This document shows, one piece after another, positions 34,560 to 48,402 of a stretch of 64,000 nt of DNA. Under the pieces are notes generated by a model. That model saw only the letters and a list, made by a program, of their open reading frames with translations, did not search any database and was not told where the DNA came from. The stretch is taken from assembly GCF_003672135.1 (NCBI RefSeq), contig NC_039516.1:12135838-12199837 (forward strand), given 5' to 3'. The position numbers and the translations under genes were made by a program. Position 1 is the first letter of the stretch, and every line of letters starts with the position of its first letter. The stretch is from Ooceraea biroi (Eukaryota; Arthropoda; Insecta; Hymenoptera; Formicidae).

Positions 34560-36294
34560 GTAAAACGAAAGGACGCCGTCTTTGGAACTTGGAAAAAGAA
34601 TCATGACTGCGAGTCCGCGACGACCAAACGGATCACCCCCGCGGTAGTATATTCGATATACACCAGCACCGCGGATAACACGGCCAACCCACAGGTTGTG
34701 GCGCTACCGCAGTCAACTTCCAGAGACCGAGCAACGTAGTTTTCCTTCTTCTAATGTCACGTCACTACCTAGAAAAGAAACGCATTAATGTTTTAAGAGT
34801 ATTGGCTGCCTGGCCCTGGTAGTAATTCCCTGGGTAAACCGACGCCGCCTCGTTTGACCATTTTCTATTCCTGCGAGTTTTATACGCGTAGAGCATCCGA
34901 GTATCCGACCGTTGCGACGTTGCTGTTTTATTTCAGCACGTACTTTACAACTGCGAACTTTGTCACGTGTAACGCCACTCGATCGCGTCGTGCGATCGAA
35001 TCGGACTTTTATTTTTTCCCCGCAACGATCGTATTAACAACTTATTATTTTAATATTATATTAACATAAAGATCACCAGTTTGCAACCTGCACGAATCGG
35101 AAGCGTTTCGTTATTTGACTATCATTGCCGAATAGAATCTTTCGACGAGTTTCATCGAGACCGAATATTTGTCGCTGTATCGATCGACGATTGTAAGCCG
35201 GTGCCTTCGTAGTTTCGTACTTTTCATCGTGCAGATTGTAGCGCTTCCAACGACAATGACAACAAATTATCGTGTCCTGGTTATCTAGAGCTAGAGATTG
35301 AAAAAAGAAAAGAAAAAACGCGTTAATAAGACGAGAGCGTAGGAATTAAGGATGAAGTGAGATGGGGAACGATTTGAAGCGGTTAGAAAAGCACAGGAGG
35401 GTTGAACCGACAATAGAGGGCGACGGTACGAGTTTTTGCATTATACGGAGATTATCAACCTGTTCGACGAGAGAGAGAGAGAGAGCGCGCGAGTAGCAGA
35501 GTATGATGGCACATAGACACCAAGGGAGACGCGTGTGGCAAAAGTAGGGTGGATCGAGAGGGTCGCCGAGAGAAGGGGATTCTCGTTCCAAGTTGGGGGT
35601 CGAATAAGGCATACGAGCACGTACACATGCTGCATCCTCTTGGGACACGGTCGCTCTTTATGCTCGATATAATACCGCTCTCAAAACATGCATACTTCTC
35701 CGGTTCTCTTAACGCGTGCGTTGCTTCGGCGTCACGACGCGACTACCTAGCGACTGCCTGAAGAAGAACGAGGCGGCGAGCCGTGTACGCCGCGCAACAA
35801 TGGATAAACGCGCGTACTAGTGGTTTACAGGTAGATGTAGGGTAGAGGTAGAGGCGCATATACATGCACGAGCAAACGCGTTACACATGTACGCGCGACG
35901 CTCTAGACGACAAAATTCGCTCGACGAGAAACGATGCGTTGACTCGAGACGGACGAATCAAGCGTAAACGGCGTTAAATTCGTCACTCGCGAATCTAAAA
36001 TGCAACAATTGAAACCAAAAAACCGCGCGAGAACGACGGGCTTGACGCCCTCCCCTAAGCCGCGACGGAGAGAGACACTCGCGAGAGAGAAACGACTAAC
36101 GTAAAGGTGGAGGTTTTCCCGTCGATACATTATACGCTTTGAGGCATACACCGTCGTCGACGAGAAAACTCCTCTCCGGTCTTATCCTATTACAGTCAAG
36201 CTTGGCACTTTCCAGCTAAGTCGAAGACAAGACCCTTCGCTGCTCCCATTTAGTAATCCCCGACGTTGGCCGGGAGTTTACAAGGAATATTTAA

Positions 36295-36346
36295 GTCTCC
36301 GCTAAGCTAGGATTAAGCGAAGGCAAACACTTTGATTAGCGGAGAC
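36295..36346. repeat. perfect 11-bp inverted repeat, stem-loop
   Basis: GTCTCCGCTAA (36295-36305) and TTAGCGGAGAC (36336-36346) are exact reverse complements separated by 30 bases. Confidence 0.8.
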
Positions 36347-37873
36347 GAGCTCTTGTTTTTACTACGGTGGTTGGTACGGTACGTCTTCCAACCGCCACGG
36401 CAATTGGGCTCGCGCGGATTAACGTTAACAATTCGCGGTAATCGTACAGGCGTAAGGTAACGCTTTAGAACGCCTTATACGCCTCGCTGGAAAAATTGCC
36501 TCGTAAGTTTACCGAACACTGCATCCTTAATCGTCACTCGAGATCTATTGCCCGCATGCGTTCTTCCTGTGACGTCATCCTTGTCATTTATATACCTGTG
36601 CGCGAAGAGAAAAACCCTTCGAGTTAGAAAATTCTGCCATTTGTTTCCATCCGTGAAACTTGATTCGCGCAGAGCCATTCATTTTTAACTGTTTGTAAAA
36701 CAAAATCTATTAAAACAATCATTGATTTATATAGAGTGGCCGCTATAAAGCTCGGTAAAAACCCCAACAAGATTATTCTTCGTGAAAAAATAAATAGCAG
36801 ATGTCAATAATTTTTTCGGAAAAATTATTATTATTTCAACCTGCAAAAATATTCTTCCTGTTTGTTATTCCTTCCTTCTTCGTTCTCGTAGGGAAGAACC
36901 CTGTTGCGACACTTGCTTCAGTTTGCCAATAAAGACATCGCAGTGGAGATCTTGATAGATCTTTCGTAAGGATGATTCGTAAATCCGAGTTTAAATCAAT
37001 TTTCTCCTCTCGCGACGAAAACCCGGTGTTAATTCCTCGCCTATGTTTTATAATAACGTGCCAACTAAGACAGCGGTAGGCAACGAGGGTGGAACAAAGT
37101 GCTCTCCTGCGGCGACAAAAAAGTTCATATTTTTTCAATTACGAGACGAGCGAAGAAGCGAGGGTAGATTCTCGTTGAGGCGAGAGGGTCTTTCGACGCC
37201 ATTAACACTCTCGTAAAAATACAAAGTACCATGGTCCTTGTCGCGTCAACTCTTCCTACGTCTTTAGTTAAATATAAACTCAAGGACACACTGGACGTAC
37301 ATCAAGATATATTGTCCAGATTTCGTCGGCAAGAAGGAGAAATCGATCGGTTGTAAACGTTCGAGAGAATTAGAAGATCGCAAGATTCGATTCTCCGATG
37401 TCGAATGTCAAGGATGCTTGGTGCTGGATGCTGCACGGAACGTTTAATCGAGATGCAAATACAGTGCCATTGACTGTGCAACGAGTAGACGGAGCAAGTC
37501 AAGCAGTGAGTCCAGCGTGATCTCTGATTTTCCCGGGGATCGAAGACACTCGCACTTTGGCAAACGACGAACGACAGGCTGAGCGACAGTGGAGGTATTC
37601 GAGTGTCGGCATTTGTACGGGCAGTTGGCGGAAACCGTAGGGGCGGTTTTCGGGAAGGGCCGGTGAAGGGGTCGAGAGGGGCGATTGTGTTCTGCGTAAT
37701 GTATAATTCACCTTCATCGCCCGGGTCTCGCGTCGGCAACTCTCTGGCCCGTCGTGCCCGTTATATCTGTTGCAGTGGCTCGTGGAACGATATATCCGAC
37801 CCCTCACTGTCACGACATCTTGGAGACCCTCCTTTTCGCTCCCTCGTTTTCCTTCTCCGCCGTCCCCTTCTTC

Positions 37874-37875
<2 letters not shown>

Positions 37876-37927
<52 letters not shown>
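37876..37927. repeat. (TCG)n trinucleotide microsatellite
   Basis: About 17 units. It reads as poly-Asp, poly-Val or poly-Ser in various frames, but no flanking coding homology supports a protein here. Confidence 0.95.
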
Positions 37928-38878
37928 TCCTCTCGGTCTCTGCCGTTCTCGTGCGCAGCGCTGCTCTCCGCTCGTACACGTTCATTCTCTTTCCAGTCAC
38001 ATCCCTTTTTTACTCTCTTTTCGTTTGGTCAATTTTGCGTGTCAGAGAGCCCTTTGTTCTGTGAAGGGAAAGGTAGTAGGAGGGGGCACGTATCCTCGTC
38101 GTCCGAGCGGTCGAACAATGTCACATAACTCTGACAATTCCGCGCTCGTTTGAATCATTTATGGGCATGGTCATTGTATCGCAATAACTTTTATGTGACG
38201 TGATCGCTACGTGGACTAATGTACAGCTACGCTTGGAAAAGTTGCGTGGCTCGTCTTTTCCCGGTGGCCAGTCCTGATAGAGTCCTAGTGCAGGATCCTA
38301 GTGGCAGATTTTATGTACAAATCAAAGATTCGTACAGTAGTCTGTACAGTAGAATTTATTGTTAATGTTGCCGCTGCTGCTACGTATCGTCGTTAGATGC
38401 AGGTGAAACGTAGGTTTCAAATCAAGTATTATATTACATACACGTGCACGTAGCTCACATCGTCTATTAAACATGACATGACGATATACGTAACGTGTCA
38501 CGATGCGCCAAAGCGTTGATAATGAACGTTGATTGTTAATAATGTAGTCCAAGTAATCTTTTATTGGTTCAAGTCAGCTCTGCTGATCCCGTTGGTTTGC
38601 ATCTGGCTCGATATTTTCTCGAGTCTCACGAGTGTGGCTCGACGCGAGCAAAATGGTAGATATCCACAAGAGACGCAAGGAAATACGGAATTATCAGCAT
38701 CGTACAATGGTGCGACAACGTGCAATGGTATTTTTAAACGTGACATGCAAAACATGGAAAATGCAATCTTGTCCGAAAAGTATATTCCGGTTGATTAGTT
38801 CTGGTGCAGACGGCTAAATGTTCCCGAATCAATATTTAACAGCTATAGTCTGTTCTACTTTTAACTCGGTTGCTAATA

Positions 38879-38931
38879 CGACGGTGCTAGTAACTCCAGC
38901 GACGCTAGACGCTCGAGTTACTAAACCGTCG
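38879..38931. repeat. long stem-loop, about 22-bp stem
   Basis: CGACGGTGCTAGTAACTC at 38879-38896 pairs with GAGTTACTAAACCGTCG at 38915-38931 with only a small bulge, and the pairing continues inward through CAGCG/CGCT. Predicted size is 53 bases. It could be a small hairpin RNA or the remains of a fold-back repeat. Confidence 0.75.
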
Positions 38932-41900
38932 CGCATTAAATCCATTATACTCATCCGTTCTTTACTTGTATGAAACAGTCGCGTGTTTTAACACTAGCCT
39001 TCTGGCTATTCTATAGCAGCTTCGACACTCTTTCGCAAAAGTTGAGAAACGTGAAACTTATTCAACGACTACGTACGTTGCGTACGATTCAAGCTGTGGT
39101 GAGATCTCCTCTCAATGATCGCGGGAGCCAACGAATCCGAAAATCAAACTAATCGGCGCGGCCCTCAAGCTCGGTAAATTGGCTGCCCGAGTCTCCTCGG
39201 GCTATTAGGCTGTCGGGAACGAGTGCGCGTATAGAACACCGGTTAGCAGCGGCACAAGTGTAGCGATAATGCAAACATGATTTGTAACACAAAAGCTACA
39301 TGGGTAGGTACGCGCCTGCCACATGTTCTGGAGAACGCGAGCGTTCGTGTCAACGTGTGCTCGTTCAATACGAGCGAACGAGCCTATATAGTCCTTCATC
39401 CTTACGGCCGATGTATATGCAAGCAAACAAGCCTTAGGTCTCTCGACCAATGTTTGCTCGCCGCCGTGCCAATTAATCAGCAGATACCGTAAACTCATTT
39501 CCCTCGCGGCTTTTTCTTAGTCGCAAACTTATCGTGACATCACTACGCACGGATTATCTTTTTTTGCTTCCCTTTTTTTCTTTTTCCATGCCGTGTAATC
39601 GATTTGTCAACTTTCCTCAATCGCGTTAGACAGAAGGAGGGAATTTAATAAACGCGATAGTGGACTTTCTCTTTTCGTACAAAAGTTTCACGAATTCTAA
39701 GAGGTGTTTTTAGTTTAGAGTAAGAAGGTCGAGTCAAGTATCTTGACTCTACGCGATAGTGACCAGTAAATGAGGAAGTTATCGCGCGTTCAAGTAAAGT
39801 TTTCCAAATCTGCCAATCTTTTCTCATTGTCAGTTTGATGTATTTTCAATTTCTACACAAGCGCGTCGTCCCTGTATAGAATATTTTTAACTGCAACCCC
39901 CTCATAAATGGCACATATAGATTGTCGAGGCAAGTCGAAGCAAACATCGATAGCTTGCGGCTAATAGCAGCTACATCGTTTCGTCTTGTTAGCAAATATT
40001 GCCCTTTGTAAAATTCACTTGCAATCGATCACGACGCTGTATTATGATTTACCTGCGAAATAGATAATTATGCGGTAGGGAATTTAGCACACGTAACTGA
40101 AACTACGACTGTAACGGTAGCCGCAAATAATCGCAGCTGTGTGTTTTGCAGTTTGATCGTGAGAGTGAAGCCGCACGTACTGTGCAGGATACTTAATACT
40201 AGATACTTAATACTCAGAAAATTCACGACTTGACTAGATTTCTTTAGCAGTTGCCAGTTGGAGATTGAAATCTCATTAAAAGAGAAAGAAAGGGAAGAAG
40301 TTTTCGTTGGAAACATTTCGCATCTCTACGGATGTCTCTCAAGATACTTTAATCCGCGAATAGTAGGAAATTGCGAACAAGTCATTAACCTAATTAAGGT
40401 AGGTGCACGCGTAACGAACCAGCAGCGATGTTTATCTAAAGTTTTCTGATGATTATCAGGAAATGATGTCATTTGTGCCGCTACCAAGTGTCATTCGTTT
40501 CACGTGAAATGCGAGCACGATGTTTCTGATTTGGATAAATAATCTTTTTAACGGCGTACACGTGTCTGCTGTATAAATTTATAATTCCACGCAATGCTGT
40601 GACACGACACGCAATGCCGGTGTCTAGATTCGGTTCAATAAAAACATTGCATGCGATACTTGTGTTCCGTACTCGCAGCCATTACTCGTCCGCTGCTCCC
40701 GTACTGTTCCGTAATGTTCTGGACACTGGCAAAATCGCAGGATTTGCAATAATGTAAACACATTGTGCCTGCAGCGCGCCATGTCTCGTGGAATTGAACG
40801 TATTTTGCTTGGCAGTAAATGCGTGGAGGAATGACAAAACGTTGTCAGTGTACATTGCACTTGCGTTTGTGGATGTGCTTTTTGACTGTGGAAAATGAAA
40901 GGAAAGTGTACAATAAAAATTATCAATAACATCAAGTTTGACTTTATTGTATTATGTACTAGAATATTTATAATTGAGTAGGTACTTGGAACAAAGTTGG
41001 ACACAAAGTACGATAAATGAATTATGGCACATGATATGTACAGTATGGAGGAATCTTGTTGCTCTTTCCTCTTATCGTACATTGCGCGCAATTTGGTACA
41101 CACTTTGAGAACGAGTCGACGCGTGCCGAATATGAATCTCGCAATTTAGCGCAAATTCATCAAAATCGTCGTTTGTTCCCTCGCTTTTATCGCCTCGAGT
41201 AACGAGTCAAGTCAAGTATCAAGTTACTTAACGCAAACTTTCAAACGAAAAAATGTTTTGCAAGACCGCGCGCCGAGAAATAGGCGTGGAGGAAAATGTA
41301 TCTGGAGCGACAAAGAAATGATTACGCGATTTACATTGTACAATAGATGGATTTACGATTGATATGCACGTCTGTGTGTGTACAATTTGTCGATTGTCAA
41401 TTATATACGGCTCCTCGGCGGAGAGTGCCTGTGAATGTACGTACATTCACATTAAGAGCAATGATGCAAGCCAATGAAACGTACGAGAAAAAGGTAACAT
41501 CAAGTAATTCACTATGGGACACATGATTTATTTATACATAAACATAGTTGTTCGAAACATTGCTCCAAGTTGCACGCAACATATTTACATAGAAATTTCT
41601 ACAATGTCAGACAATTAAACTAATATTCTTTTATGCGTGTGATATGTCTTTATTATATCGTTTTATTATATCGTTCGCGATAGTTACAGTCTTACTCATA
41701 AATAGCGTTTCACCTTTACATCGATCGCATTTATAATTACAATTTATAGAGATTAATGAGAATTTAATCGCAGTGAAATTATGATTATGATTCGTCGATC
41801 GTTATTACACACATATAGAGATTCGTATGAGATTCTGACACACCTGGAGTTATTATGAGACACGTTGAGAATGCGTTGTACGCGTAGACATAGTGTAAAC

Positions 41901-42000
41901 GTAAATATAATATATAGTACGATGTTATCTCTATTATATAAACGACGAACCGTGGTCGTTGACAGATTTTACCAGTCTGCAAATGCATACGCAATACTCG

Positions 42001-42049
42001 ATACGTAATACGTAATACGTAATACGTAATACGTAATACGTAATACGTA
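42001..42049. repeat. 7-bp tandem repeat ATACGTA, 7 copies
   Basis: Seven exact copies; each unit joins to give repeated TACGTA palindromes. Confidence 0.95.
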
Positions 42050-42676
42050 AATGCGTTGCGAACGCTCGATAAAACACGCGTAGAACGAATGCGGAATGTG
42101 GAACGAAAGCGATATATTCTCTCCTTAATGGAAGATAAATATGTTCTACTTCTCCCTTACGCTTCATTTTCAAAGTTGCGTTTCTCCTATATCACTCGCG
42201 CGGTCGAAAGAGTTATCGAATAACGAATCGAATAACGAAGAAGAAATCGACGACGACGACGACGACAAAATGGTACTCTTGCTACTCTTTCGTCGTTCGA
42301 GCAGTTACGCGTCAACTTTGGCAGAGATCTCTCGCGAAATAATTAGCTATCTAAGCCGGCCACGCGCGCGTGAACACCTATGAGTAAGACCTTTAAATTT
42401 TAACAATTCATTTTGGCTTTTCTCAATTTATATGTATAAACATTTAATCTAATTGTTGATAATCATTATTTATACTAATTATTCATTTCCGTGTTACTTT
42501 ATACAAATGCTCCCGCCATACGTTTCGACGTAATACTTTTCGGTCACCCGCCGGTAATCGCCCGCCTCTACCTCCGTAATCGCGTCCAGGGCGATGACTT
42601 TTCCGCATATTGCAATCCGTAAGAATAAACAAATCATGTACGCGCGCATACAAAAATGAGCGTTCGATGATTATGC

Positions 42677-42700
42677 GCGTCGTATCGTGTGATACGACGC
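42677..42700. repeat. perfect hairpin, 10-bp stem and 4-base loop
   Basis: GCGTCGTATC, loop GTGT, GATACGACGC; further outside, ATGAT and ATCAT can pair across a bulge. Confidence 0.85.
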
Positions 42701-43942
42701 GATCATTTTTCGCTATAGATTATACGGCTCGAGTATGTGTCACGTGTGGATCATTTGCGCGCACGCGCGCCTTATTCGTATTGATCAATTTGTCGACGAT
42801 TCGTAGAAAACGTTTATCTTTTGTACAGGGAACTGCAGGAATCTCTCGGGGAAACGCGATAGTTTTGACTTTCACATTAAAGTTCTGCCAAATTTGGCTT
42901 CGCGGTAAAATCTTCATTGAGTTCATTATGGATAAATATCGTTCAAAGTTCCTGCAAGGATCATAAGACTTGTGATGAGGAATAATAAAAAAGAGAGGAA
43001 ATAATATCCACGTATCTATAGACAGAAATGTACATCCCTCGATTGTCGTCGATTACGATGAATATGTTTACGTTTACGATTACCGTCAACTGCAGCAAGC
43101 CCTTATAACGGCTTACAACGGCCTTCTAAATGATATTATAGCCAAAAATGTATTTACATTAATGTATTACATTTTCTACTACCTCCACTATACGTGTATA
43201 AGTATTCGTCGCAAAGTATTCGCAAGGGGAAAATATCAGAAAGTATAATCTCGATGCAATAATCCTCAGACAGATAGAGAACCCTAGACAAAGATAGACC
43301 ACAGACGGACACGGAAGAAATGATATTTCTTCGTCGTATGATTTTTTTGCAAACTATCCTATCGTCGTCATTTGGCATTTGGCAAGACTATTAAATATGC
43401 GTCTCGTGGCGCGTGATGAATGACGAAACGTAATATGACATCACTTGTCGTCGTTACCCTGTATTAAATATGTATACAATAGTTTGCATTCGAGGAGACC
43501 CTATTCCGTTTTTCTCAAGCAGGTATTTGTGCGTATCGGTCGAAATCAATCCAATCGCACATGCATAGCGCGTCATTTAAATATAATCATTTCACATTAG
43601 TAACATTGTACGCACAGTGATAAACGTCGCAGCGTTACGTCAACATTTTTACGTGTCTAAACGATAACAATACTGTTGAATTATCAGATTTGCAACGATT
43701 ATTAAATAATGCCAACTAAATATTAATCTTGCGCAATCAAATATTAGCTTGTGCAAATATTGCTCACCGAGATTTCCTTTCAGAGTGAGTAGGCATTTGT
43801 TTTTAGAAAAAATGCTTTGCATTAGTCGATTAATTAGCTGTGTAATAAATAATTTTGACGAGTTAACGTTTACGTTGCACGCGATAGCGCACGGACAGGT
43901 GTACTCCTTTATTGCAATATATACATGCTACAGTAAATTATC

Positions 43943-43945
<3 letters not shown>

Positions 43946-43979
<34 letters not shown>
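43946..43979. repeat. (TC)n microsatellite
   Basis: About 16 uninterrupted units. Confidence 0.9.
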
Positions 43980-43985
<6 letters not shown>

Positions 43986-44604
43986 CCGAAATCACGCGTA
44001 CCCTTTCGATCGTAGATTCTTTGGCAATTACGCCTCGTGACGATAAAATAATAAGACATTTCTGTTTTTAAACAGAATTGAAAAGCTTGAAATTGTATTT
44101 GACATAAACCAAGAAAGATATTAAAATATAGTTTGCAAAAAGTAACCTTTATTTTTAATTGCGTTATTTTTAGTTTGCCTGATCCAAACCGCTATCGATG
44201 CATTCTCGTAGAAAAAAGATTTATTTCAAAATCTAAAGAATCATTGATTCCATGGACATTCAACGGTTCCGAAATATCCCAGGCATATAAACTTGCAACG
44301 AAACGATCGATGTTTGAAGCAATCGAAACTTTATCACATAAACATGTTAATTAATAGTACTATAACTCATCGACACTGTTTCATCGAATCGCTAAATAAT
44401 TACATAAAGATAAAGTCAGAATTTATTTGCGCACGTAACGATACAATATAATATATGATTAAGTGAGAAAAGTGTAATTAGCGACATAATTAATGAGCTT
44501 AGCAAAACTCAAAGTATGGAATTTCTTATATTTTAGAACGTTTTTGCATATTTACATATATAGTATGTATACGTATGTATTGTGTGTATGTATGTATGTA
44601 TGTA

Positions 44605-44645
44605 CCCATACGGGACACAGAAGCTTGCAACAATGTTGCTGCAAG
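44605..44645. repeat. dispersed motif, copy 1
   Basis: ACAGAAGCTTGCAACAATGT and the following TGCTGCA match the reverse complement of 58588-58614 with one difference; the outer CCCATA also recurs. The core is itself nearly palindromic (GCARCAATGTTGCTGC). Confidence 0.65.
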
Positions 44646-44661
44646 TCTATGCGCTCTATCG

Positions 44662-44698
44662 GTATGTATGTATATGTATATATATATATATATATATA
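44662..44698. repeat. (TATG)n/(TA)n microsatellite
   Basis: A TATG-rich run passing into an uninterrupted TA run. A similar TATG run precedes the dispersed motif at 44588-44603. Confidence 0.85.
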
Positions 44699-45503
44699 CG
44701 AGATGTAATAATAAAATAATTAGTTTAAACATTTGTCGTTTATCTCTTCTTTTCTTTATTTATCATATCAACCGGCGTTACTGAGGGACGATAATATTTT
44801 CTTTCCGCTAAAATTTGTTCTACGTAAACTGCGCTTTTACCATAGAAAATTTTACTGACAGTTTTCTTCAGAGACGAATCTGAAATATTTTACGGAAAAT
44901 TTCATGGGACAAAAATCGAACAATTCGTCAAACAACGACTCAACTAATATATACGTAATAATATACAATCGTGTCGTTAATGGACAATTTTATATACTTT
45001 CTGGTACATTATCTGACGTCCATTCTGTTCAAGTGCGTGAAACATATTCTGAATTTCGTCTACAGAGATACGAATGATATTTACATAATTTCATCAATTA
45101 GGTAACAACAACATTATTAAGAACGTTATTTATAATGGCATCACGATAGTTCTCATACACTGTCTGAATGTACGGGCTATACAAGGGAACAAGATGAAAA
45201 ACGATCGAAGAAATGGCAGATTCTCCGCGCAACGCCTGACATCCCACAACACATCGCGTTTGCGAGTGTTGAAGAGATTACACGTGTACTGTGACTAGAG
45301 AATGCATACTGAAGACTGAATCTGTCCAACCATCGCCAACAGAATCGATATGTTACGCAATGAGGGGTCACGTAAGAAAATAACGTCCTTTCTCTTTTTC
45401 TACGAGAAACGGTCGCGAGCGATACAGAGACTTTCAGTAGTCGGAAGTAAAAGGCTGATAAACGCGCTCTGATATCGGCTCCCATTCTTCATCCATTCCA
45501 TCT

Positions 45504-45530
45504 CCATCTCGATCTCCATCTCCATCTCCC
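45504..45530. repeat. hexamer repeat CTCCAT
   Basis: About 4-5 slightly imperfect CTCCAT/CTCGAT units. Confidence 0.7.
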
Positions 45531-46734
45531 TTTCCGCGAGCGAATGCACCACATACAGAGAAAAACAATAAATAATGAATAATGAACATCTCGCTAGACT
45601 TCTATATTGCACTAAAACTTTCTCTCCACTATTAGAATGGCAAATAGATTACCTATTATATACTCTCCTATAAAATACTCTTATCCCCTCTTACATATGT
45701 ACAATTTAAAAACCACTACCGCTTTTTTTCATCTTTATCTTTAACTATCATTAATATATATATGTATATTCATTTTCCTGGATATACTTTATCCTCGTTT
45801 CACAGAATAGTTTTCCAATGTTGGATACACATGACTATTTAGTGGCTCGAGCTTTCTTTTCGATGATATCACATGCATACTAATTGTAAGTACAATGCTC
45901 AAAGTGCTTCTAGTTAGTTTTTCCGACTTAATTTCTCGCGTAAAGTATTTAGGATTTTACATGAGTTTTCAATCAAGTAACATGCATTCGAAATGATGCT
46001 CCACCAAGTAAGGCTTCGTACTTGCAAATTCGAAAGAATCGGAAATCTTTTCGACTGCGGGCAGTCGAAACGCATTTTTAATTTGACAGAAAATGAACCA
46101 CCGTCATGTACAGCCAGCATTAGAGGATATCGCGCGAAATCATAGCATTCGCGACTCGCGTAGCGAAACCATCTCGGTCCACGCCGAACCGACTGTGTTT
46201 TCTCGTTAGAATCGCCGTTGCGTCTTATCTCTTTCGCTGGGAGGATGATTTCGTGCTCGAGAATTTCGTTGTCGTCACGGAACAGTGCGATACGACGAAT
46301 TCTCGTCGATGAGAAGAAAAAGAGATAAACACGTCTCGATCTCGGATTATCCACGCGTGGATACTGCTGACTCGTATCCGTTGATCCGTGCGAGTCGATG
46401 GAACGCGATATCACTAACGTCGGATCGATAAGGAGACATTGATCGTCAGGTTCGAAGATAGGATATACCGCGAGACTGAGTGTACCTTGCACGATTCACG
46501 TTTGCCCCCTTTTCTCTCCTGGTTCTTCTCGGTTTTTACGAAAATAGTCGGCGCGCATAGCGCATGACGGATGCGCGGACGATCATAAAAAATACGAACA
46601 GAGTATAATTAATTCGTTTGCTACGTACTACGGTATTGCTTTAATATGATATGGTACAGTCTTTTCACTGATTGTCCAATATCACTACGTAAAACATTTT
46701 TCTTAGCTCTGTTGGTTTATTCTTTCATTCTTTG

Positions 46735-46743
<9 letters not shown>

Positions 46744-46780
<37 letters not shown>
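46744..46780. repeat. (TC)n microsatellite
   Basis: An uninterrupted TC run of about 18 units in a longer pyrimidine-rich stretch (46720-46900). Confidence 0.9.
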
Positions 46781-46792
<12 letters not shown>

Positions 46793-48396
46793 ATTCTTTT
46801 ACTCTCTTTTTGCTCGCCTTCCTTTTCCTTACCCTTTTCGTCTCGCATTTATCCCATTTCTCTCTCTTCCTCCTCCGCTTCGCCTCGTTTTCGATTCCTT
46901 CTCACATACGTGCATTACATTCACTCGTTTACACGCGCGCGCTATCGTTCTCTCTTTACTGTTTACACTGCACTTTAGCGTCTTCATTAGGATTAATATC
47001 ACTTTTTCTTCAGCGCGACGTACCCGCGCGTCATCTTTATAACAATACGTACTTTATATTTTATGTTTCGAATTGTACTTTTCAAGACGCGTCGGTAAAT
47101 TTCCCCTCTTCGGCATTCACTCGTCACGGCAGCCTCGTCCGTGATGGCGAACGACGAAAAGTCCCCCTCGCTTCCATTCCCAACCAGGGTTGTCTGCCGA
47201 CGATCGATCCATCAATGATTATTGCTCAGTAAATTATTGCGATGGTGACCCACTAATTTACGAGCGTTTCCGATGTAACATTTTATTTTTCCGACGAAAC
47301 GTACATTTTTAACTTGCAACCATGTAAAATCGTCACAAGTGAAAAACTCTTTAGAAAATGTAATTATTGCAATGTTATTTTAAGCGATATATGCCTAGTA
47401 ACGAACGCGCATCAAAACTTTGAGCATTTTTACATAATTATTTTGTGTTTTTCAAGTAAAACATTACAACTATAAATTTACCAAAAAAAAGATAAAACAT
47501 TGAGATTGCAGCGATATTACGAAAAAGAGTTTAATCTTTATCGAGATTTGTTAAATTTTTAATGATAATTTTAATGACAATCTTAATTTTATAGAGACGC
47601 GATACGCGCAATGTCGTTTCTATTGTGGATTTATTTCGCGGAAATTTCAAGATTTCGCATATCTGATCGTGATGTGATATGATCGTGAAATCGGCGTGAA
47701 ACGACGATTTCAACGACGGATGTCATACGACGAGGGGTCGAAGGGCAAATGGCATCGTAAACTGTTTTATCGTGATCGTTGGTGGTGCGTTTCTCGATCT
47801 CGTAGTTGTACGGACTTGGAAACTTTACTTTGAAGACTCGCGAAAAGGTATTGTTCAAGCGAAACACACACTGTAATGGTGCATGTATGTACCTACGTTC
47901 AAGTGAATTTTTCAACAAATCGTACTTTTAAAAGCGCACATGTAAATATAGTTTGAAATTTTACTTTCTCTTATACGCGCCCGTTATACATGCAGTAAGA
48001 AGAATTTTCGCGTTTCGATGAAATGCAACAATACAACAGAAGTCCATCACTACTACACTTTCTGTTAATGCACATGAAAACACTGATAGCGAAGAAAGCG
48101 CTGATATATTCCCAGCATATCTACCCGTTTTCCAAAAATCATACCGTTGAAAGCGTCATGCATTATTGGAGCGAGCAGTGTTTTTTCCCGGCATTATCCA
48201 TGCATTATTCGCAGGTGCATGGTTTGCACCTTGCATCTTTGTTATAAACAAAACGTGTTGTCGTCATATCATCATTGATCTACGTGGTTTTACACTCCTA
48301 ATTCGGAAGGCGACTGTAAACGACAAACGTTTTGCGAGCGAAATAAAGAGACGCATCGTGATGGCGTATTTATCCATGAACAATTTTTACCTTGGA

Positions 48397-48402
48397 TTTA
48401 TT
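48397..48402 (-). terminator. candidate polyadenylation signal of acj6
   Basis: AATAAA on the minus strand, about 580 bases after the acj6 stop. Neuronal transcription factor genes often have longer 3' ends, so a more distal site is equally possible. Confidence 0.2.

Larger units (their letters stand above)
32378..37870. other. intergenic, no recognised gene
   Basis: Contains a TATA-box patch (34208) followed by a purine-rich stretch that ends in a good 5' splice site (34560), GAGA-rich runs around 34470 and 35465-35490, and a stem-loop at 36295-36346. No conserved protein was seen. Confidence 0.5.

Noticed and set aside
37761..38000. Minus-strand frame with 16 consecutive aspartates
   Set aside because: It is only the translation of a (TCG)n microsatellite; no homologous flank or exon signals.
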